This document shows positions 21,282-25,000 of a stretch of DNA of 25,000 nucleotides, one piece after another; positions within the stretch are counted from its first letter, which is position 1; every line of letters starts with the position of its first letter. The stretch covers positions 14,287,088-14,312,087 of the forward strand of contig CM060320.1 in assembly GCA_030674155.1 (NCBI GenBank), read 5' to 3'. The notes beneath the pieces were generated by a model that did not search any database, was not told the DNA's origin, and worked only from the letters and a program-made list of their open reading frames with translations. The DNA is from Stramonita haemastoma (Eukaryota > Mollusca > Gastropoda > Neogastropoda > Muricidae). Both the position numbers and the translations under genes were made by a program.

Positions 21282-21394
21282 ATGGGGCGAGGTTTTCCCA
21301 GAGCCATCTGTAACTGTCGCAGCTTCTCCATGTTGGGTGGGCTGATGAAGATGATGTATGGCTTCAGGTCTGTGTCTCTCATTATCTTCAACGA
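21282..21394 (-). CDS. PALS1: PALS1/MPP5-like MAGUK, GUK exon (E4)
   Basis: The acceptor TTTCAG lies at 21400-21395 and the donor GTAAGC at 21281-21276. In frame the exon reads [20 protein letters not shown] followed by [17 protein letters not shown]. The motif [10 protein letters not shown].xE+LR is the central beta-strand and lid region of MAGUK GUK domains and is very close to vertebrate PALS1. The 113-nt exon begins in phase 0, matching E3, and ends two bases into a codon (AT, then GT donor). E5 expects phase 0. If one more G were present (ATG then GTAAGC), the donor would fit consensus better and E4 and E5 would join in frame, so a one-base assembly deletion or allelic loss is suspected. 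Confidence 0.92.
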
Positions 21395-21711
21395 CTGAAA
21401 TCACAAACAGCAAACATGCATGCAAGGGCTTGGAGGACTACCACTTTATTCACAACTAGTAAAACAAAGCACCAAACATTTTTCCATAAATGACTAAAAA
21501 AAAAATATATATATATATACAAAGAAAACAGATGTTTCTTTACAACTTAAACACATGCTCCAGAACAAAAGCCCAAGATCAGAAAAAACACACAATGAAA
21601 ACCTTATACCCCAAAGAGAGAACAGAGAATAAGTCAAAACTGAAAAAAAATTACAGATTCTTGCGAGCTATGATAATTATTTTTTAATTCTTATTTTTAT
21701 AGAAAAAGGTT

Positions 21712-21874
21712 TTAACCCTCTTAGTCCCGATCCAAGATTTGCCGGGATTGGATAATTACCCCCCCTAAGTAGGAGGAAAAGGCCAGCCAGCATGTGTGCC
21801 TGACCTGATTTCATGATGGAATGCGAAATCTTGGGGCAGTTTGTGTTCAGAGACACCGAATGCAAGAGGGTTAA
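21712..21874. mobile_element. piggyBac-type MITE
   Basis: A 155-bp element (21716-21870) is bordered on both sides by the tetranucleotide TTAA. Its ends are inverted: left CCCTCTTAGTCCCGA, right end read inward CCCTCTTGCATTCGG. Seven terminal bases are identical, starting with CCC. A subterminal inverted pair CCAAGATTT / AAATCTTGG lies at 21732 and 21826. A TTAA target duplication with CCC-starting inverted ends is the signature of piggyBac transposons. The element has no coding capacity, hence MITE. It sits 24 bp inside the intron after the E3 donor. Confidence 0.82.
21771..21813. repeat. 43-bp module inside the MITE (copy a)
   Basis: AGGAGGAAAAGGCCAGCCAG and CATGTGTGCCTGACCTGATT, then TCA. 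This recurs at 22436-22479 with one extra A. Copy b has no visible MITE ends beside it. Confidence 0.9.
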
Positions 21875-21898
21875 ATCTACAAGGAACGAACCACCCAC

Positions 21899-22101
21899 CT
21901 CTGGCCCCAGGTTGAGGATGCAGATGCGTCCCTGGTTGATGACCTGTCTGACAGCCTCTATACTGGTGCCGTACAGGTTGCCCTGGAACTCCCCGTACTC
22001 TATGAACTTCCCATTCAGCATGTCAGACTCAAACGCTGATCGGGAAATGAAGAAGTAGTCTTTGCCGTGGTGTTCCCCAGCCATCGGAGGGCGACTTGTG
22101 T
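21899..22101 (-). CDS. PALS1: PALS1/MPP5-like MAGUK, GUK exon (E3)
   Basis: The acceptor TTTTTTCAG lies before 22101 and the donor GTGGGT after 21899. With the preceding exon the junction codon is CAC (His), giving [20 protein letters not shown]. The exon then has [38 protein letters not shown] and [13 protein letters not shown]. These are the GMP-binding region (TSRPP.AGE..GKDY) and the EYGE..GNLYGTS loop of guanylate-kinase-like domains. In MAGUKs this fold binds phosphopeptides or the linker instead of catalysing GMP phosphorylation. VRQVIN and GNLYGTSI match PALS1 closely. The 203-nt exon has phases that fit both neighbours. Confidence 0.95.
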
Positions 22102-22913
22102 CTGAAAAAATTTGAAAGGATTTGAAAAAATAATTCAGAAGAATTGTTCACTCTAAAACCAACATGCAGAAGTATTCTGCCACACATGTTTAGTAAAATA
22201 CTGATTTACCAAGTGTGCAGCCAAGTGAAGGGTATGGGGAAATGAACAGACAAAATCCTGGTTTGATGATAGAATGTTAGAGAAAAAAAATAACTTGGTC
22301 AGAGGTACCATTGTAACTGTCTAGCAGAGCCCAAGTCAGACAAGAAGCAGTTCTGTTTACCATTATACACCCTTTCCAAAAAACTTGCCACTAAACCTGT
22401 CTGGAAGTAATTATAGCTGCTGGTAAGTACTTAAAAGGAGGAAAAAGGCCAGCCAGCATGTGTGCCTGACCTGATTTCAAACCTGTCACTGTCATAATCT
22501 ACCTTAGTGTAAATCTAAAGAAAAGGAGAAAAGGAAGTCTGGTCAAGCATTATGCTCTAAACACCAACAACAACAACTGTAAGGTGGACAGCACTGGACT
22601 GTGTAGTCCTGAACTTTCCACCAAGCCTCTGCACCTCAGAAGACATCCAGCCACAGCTTTGATATCCCATAAAACAAGTCAGTTCTAGTCAGAACGAAAC
22701 CCAAAACCTCCCAGCAGACAGCCTATTTTATCAACCACAGCATCTAGGAAACTAGTGTCACAGGAATAGAATGAAAAATACCCAACAACATCCTAAGATG
22801 AAATACTCATCAACTTGGCAAGAATTAAAAACACACAGCGCTACATAAATACTATATATCATTATTTATCATTATTCTAAAAGACAAGACAGGATCGTGC
22901 TCTGGCAACTCAC
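22102..22913 (-). other. Intron between E2 and E3
   Basis: An 812-bp intron with GTGAGT donor and TTTTTTCAG acceptor. It holds the second copy of the 43-bp module and a short AACAACAAC stretch near 22568. No further exon was found in it. Confidence 0.8.
22436..22479. repeat. 43-bp module (copy b)
   Basis: Near-identical to 21771-21813 (one additional A in the GGAGGAAAAA part), in the same orientation, on the other side of exon E3. No TTAA-CCC terminus is visible next to it. Confidence 0.9.
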
Positions 22914-23075
22914 GTGGCACAGCAGCGGCAAAGCGATCAATGTCCGACTCCATGATGCTTTCCCGAAGCTCCTGTCGCCCAATGTCAGGAGGGCCAACCA
23001 GAACTATCGGCCGTTTGCGGTTAGGCTGTGGGTAATATCGCGTCACTTCCTCATAGGTCAGTATTTCTTCTGCGT
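22914..23075 (-). CDS. PALS1: PALS1/MPP5-like MAGUK, start of GUK domain (E2)
   Basis: The acceptor TTTGCAG lies before 23075 and the donor GTGAGT after 22914; the exon is 162 nt. Reading gives AEEILTYEEVTRYYPQPNRK, RPIVLVGPPDIGRQELRESI and MESDIDRFAAAVP. EEILTYEE and NRKRPI.L.GP are typical of PALS1, whereas MPP1, 2, 6 and 7 differ at these places (recalled comparison). The nucleotide-binding P-loop of true guanylate kinases (GxxGxGKS/T) is degenerate here, GPPDIGRQ, with no lysine. This agrees with a non-enzymatic protein-binding GUK. Phases fit E1 (one leading base supplied, giving Asp) and E3. Confidence 0.95.
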
Positions 23076-23210
23076 CTGCAAATTCCAGAACTTTTTTTGT
23101 AAAAATACCAATTAGAACATACCTTTTGGGGGTGGAGGTGGGGGGGCAGTGTGTTTTAAGCTAGGACAAAACAATATCGCACACATGCAAACAGGCATGT
23201 GTGTAGGAGT

Positions 23211-23226
23211 TGATAATAATAATAAT

Positions 23227-23262
<36 letters not shown>

Positions 23263-23270
23263 AATAATAC
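23211..23270. repeat. (ATA)n(ACA)n(ATA)n trinucleotide array
   Basis: ATAATAATAATAATA, then about ten ACA units, then ATAATAATA. The ACA block is flanked by ATA blocks on both sides, a symmetric variant layout like the one in the pentamer array at 24316. It translates to an artefactual poly-Asn frame. Confidence 0.93.
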
Positions 23271-23655
23271 ATGGAATTTAAATAACGCTATATCTTGTAA
23301 AAACAAATCAAAGCACTTGCATTCGACCTATACAACAAACAAGTTATTAATAACAATTTATAGTTTTAGCAAATTCAAATGTACACACACACACGCATGT
23401 GTGCACAGACACACACACACACACATCCATTTACTAAATCCATCCACAAACATTGGTGCACAAACTAAACTGTCTTTGAATATACTGAAGGCATGAGCGT
23501 TGTCAATATAAGTCAATGGAATCAGACCTCTATCCTCCCCCCTCAAAAAAAAAAAAAAGTTTGGACCTGTAGCTGATAACACTTCATACTGGAGCCACAC
23601 ACACACCAATTAATACAAATACTACTGCAGATCAACATTCCTCAATTTCTTCACC

Positions 23656-23671
23656 ACCCCCCCCCCCCCCC
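23656..23671. repeat. Poly-C run
   Basis: Sixteen consecutive C. Exact length is unreliable. Confidence 0.9.
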
Positions 23672-23855
23672 TTCAGTCCCTCACCAACTTCCTCTCACCA
23701 CAAGAAAAATATTCTCATGTGGTTGCACAATAAGGCCATACAGTATTCTCAACATCAACACTGTTGTTTTTCTCAATCCTGTCACACAACAATGCATTTT
23801 TTCACACTGTAACACATGTAAATATGATAATCAGACAGACTGACAGATGCAACAG

Positions 23856-23856
<1 letters not shown>

Positions 23857-23931
<75 letters not shown>
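23857..23931. repeat. (CA)n microsatellite
   Basis: An uninterrupted CA array of about 74 bp in the E1-E2 intron. Confidence 0.97.
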
Positions 23932-23933
<2 letters not shown>

Positions 23934-24029
23934 TTGAAGGAAAAAAAAGATTGCCTACTCAATGTACCATCTGGAAATAAAAATTTTGACTTTGACACAC
24001 ACACAACAAACACAACACAAACACACACG

Positions 24030-24074
24030 ACCCCCCCCCCCCCCCAAACACACACAACAACCCCCCCCCCCCCC
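24030..24074. repeat. Twin poly-C runs in a CA-rich segment
   Basis: Runs of about 16 and 14 C, separated by AAACACACACAACAA. The near-repetition of run plus ACACACAA suggests local duplication. On minus, the sense strand of the gene, these are G runs within 75 bp of the E1 donor. Confidence 0.88.
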
Positions 24075-24101
24075 AACACAAACACACATTTTCCTTCATA
24101 C

Positions 24102-24207
24102 CTTCTCCCACTCCTCCATTGTACAAAGCCTTCTTCTTCTTCTTCTTCTTTCTCTCTTTCCGTCCGCAGGCACACATGCGACTATCGTTTCTTGTTCTCT
24201 TTGCCTT
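24102..24207 (-). CDS. PALS1: PALS1/MPP5-like MAGUK, basic linker exon (E1, 5' limit uncertain)
   Basis: The donor AAG/GTATGA lies at 24102. The downstream reading frame is CGRKERKKKKKKKALYNGG, then VGE and a split Asp codon completed by E2. This matches in position and wording the K-rich stretch with LYN between SH3 and GUK of PALS1, and the splice phase agrees with E2, two independent supports. The seven Lys come from an AAG repeat. In this frame a TGA lies at about 24213-24215, so the exon must begin after it, for instance at the AG before 24207. A much better acceptor (polypyrimidine then TTACAG, before 24239) would need another frame, in which ERRRQREQETI resembles the SH3-GUK linker. 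A one-base deletion within the exon would reconcile both. Confidence 0.72.
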
Positions 24208-24315
24208 CTGCGTTCAGCTGTTGCCTCACTGTTTCCCTCCTGTAACAGTACAGAAAATGTCATGATGATTCGCTGTATTGATATTGATATTATCATTGCA
24301 TTTTCTTTTTGGGTG

Positions 24316-24448
24316 GTAGTGTAGTGTAGTGTAGTGTAGTGTAGTGTAGTGCAGTGCAGTGCAGTGCAGTGCAGTGCAGTGCAGTGCAGTGCAGTGCAGT
24401 GCAGTGCAGTGCAGTGCAGTGTAGTGTAGTGTAGTGTAGTGTGTGTGT

Positions 24449-24479
<31 letters not shown>

Positions 24480-24480
24480 A
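24316..24480. repeat. (GTAGT)7(GCAGT)14(GTAGT)4 pentamer array plus (GT)n
   Basis: Twenty-five pentamers in three homogeneous blocks: 7 GTAGT (24316-24350), 14 GCAGT (24351-24420), 4 GTAGT (24421-24440), then a GT array to about 24480. A T-to-C variant has spread through a contiguous central block without mixing. Confidence 0.96.
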
Positions 24481-24805
24481 AAAACTCCCCCCCCAAAAAA
24501 AAAAGCAGCAAGGCTGAGATATTCCTGACAGTTGGAAGTTGCAGTTACCCATTAGAGCTTTCCTTTATTAATTAATCAGGCCTGGGGTGGGAAGTGGGGA
24601 GCAGCAGGGGGGGGACAAGGAGGGAAAAGGGGGAGGGAGGTTGGGGTGTTATGTGAAGCGATACATGACAGCTGATCTGACAGGGGCATCTGTCACAGAT
24701 GTGGCGTCGATGGGCTATCATTCACAGCGGATAGAATCCCCAGGTGATCATTCACAGCTGTGTGCTCGGTAAGGATTACTGGTTTCTTCCCCATACGTTA
24801 CTATA

Positions 24806-24808
<3 letters not shown>
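24481..24808. other. Intronic or upstream non-coding segment
   Basis: Contains a C7 and A-rich junction, a G/A-rich patch (24580-24640) and a short repeat of ATCATTCACAG at 24717 and 24747. I tested both strands for an SH3 exon; all minus frames are interrupted by stops and none reads like SH3. Confidence 0.5.
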
Positions 24809-24858
<50 letters not shown>

Positions 24859-24888
24859 TGTGTGTGTTGTGTGTGTATGTTGTGTGTG

Positions 24889-24949
<61 letters not shown>

Positions 24950-24950
24950 T
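24808..24950. repeat. (GT)n array with irregular interruptions
   Basis: GT array of about 140 bp broken by GGTG, TTGT and ATGTTG interruptions in its middle, flanked on the right by CTGTCTCCCTCCCTCCCTC. Two long pure GT parts surround an impure centre. Confidence 0.96.
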
Positions 24951-25000
24951 GTCTCCCTCCCTCCCTCAAACAAAAAAGCAGAGCTCCATCCATCAACTCA

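Larger units (their letters stand above)
23076..24101 (-). other. Intron between E1 and E2
   Basis: About 1.03 kb with GTATGA donor and TTTGCAG acceptor. It is packed with simple repeats: an ATA/ACA array, CA arrays and three C runs. No exon-like sequence was found. Confidence 0.75.

Noticed and set aside
23831..24324. Several overlapping frames rich in Thr-His, Cys-Val or Pro
   Set aside because: Translations of CA, GT and C-run repeats; only the short basic linker exon at 24207-24102 is supported there.
24481..24808. Search for an SH3 exon of the PALS1-like gene
   Set aside because: All three minus frames contain stops and lack SH3 motifs such as ALYDY or WW; the exon must be outside the window.

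Overview
The window comes from an animal genome, most likely a mollusc and probably a gastropod. The coding sequence is split by spliceosomal introns. The rest is AT-rich, full of long dinucleotide arrays and minisatellites, and carries several tRNA-derived SINEs whose core and tail resemble families known from molluscs. There is no prokaryotic gene layout, CRISPR array or defence-type cluster. I see no previously undescribed multi-gene system; the novel-looking signals are in repeats and splice sites.

Only one protein-coding gene can be supported. It lies on the minus strand between about 24.2 kb and 19.09 kb and is the 3' end of a MAGUK gene. The best match is PALS1/MPP5 (Drosophila Stardust), the Crumbs-complex scaffold. 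Five exons are visible: a lysine-rich linker exon between SH3 and guanylate-kinase-like domain (about 24207-24102) and four exons for the GUK domain and C-terminus (23075-22914, 22101-21899, 21394-21282, 19274-19089). Upstream L27, PDZ and SH3 exons would lie beyond the right edge. Splice phases agree at three junctions (E1/E2, E2/E3, E3/E4) but not at the last one, where a 64-bp triplication of the acceptor could restore the frame. The linker exon also shows hints of a one-base frame conflict. Single-base assembly deletions are a plain alternative for both.

Layout. 1-6.9 kb: T/G-rich non-coding DNA with a 30-bp minisatellite, TG arrays and G runs, possibly the 3' UTR or flank of a plus-strand gene off the left edge. 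6.9-9.2 kb: a more GC-rich block of nested retroposons, with two SINEs on plus, one on minus and unidentified repeat sequence. 9.3-19.09 kb: A/C-rich on plus, so T/G-rich on minus, which fits a long 3' UTR or 3' flank of the PALS1-like gene; it contains CA and CT arrays, a 26-bp tandem repeat, a tRNA/5S composite SINE and a SINE tail. 19.09-24.2 kb: the PALS1-like exons, with introns holding a 64-bp triplication, a 91-bp duplication, a 1-kb 37-bp minisatellite and a piggyBac-type MITE. 24.2-25 kb: upstream intron with a patterned GTAGT/GCAGT array and long GT arrays.

The composition mirror (T/G-rich left part, A/C-rich right part, switch in the SINE cluster) suggests two convergent transcription units meeting near 7-9.4 kb. 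That is an inference from reading the bases, not from transcript data.
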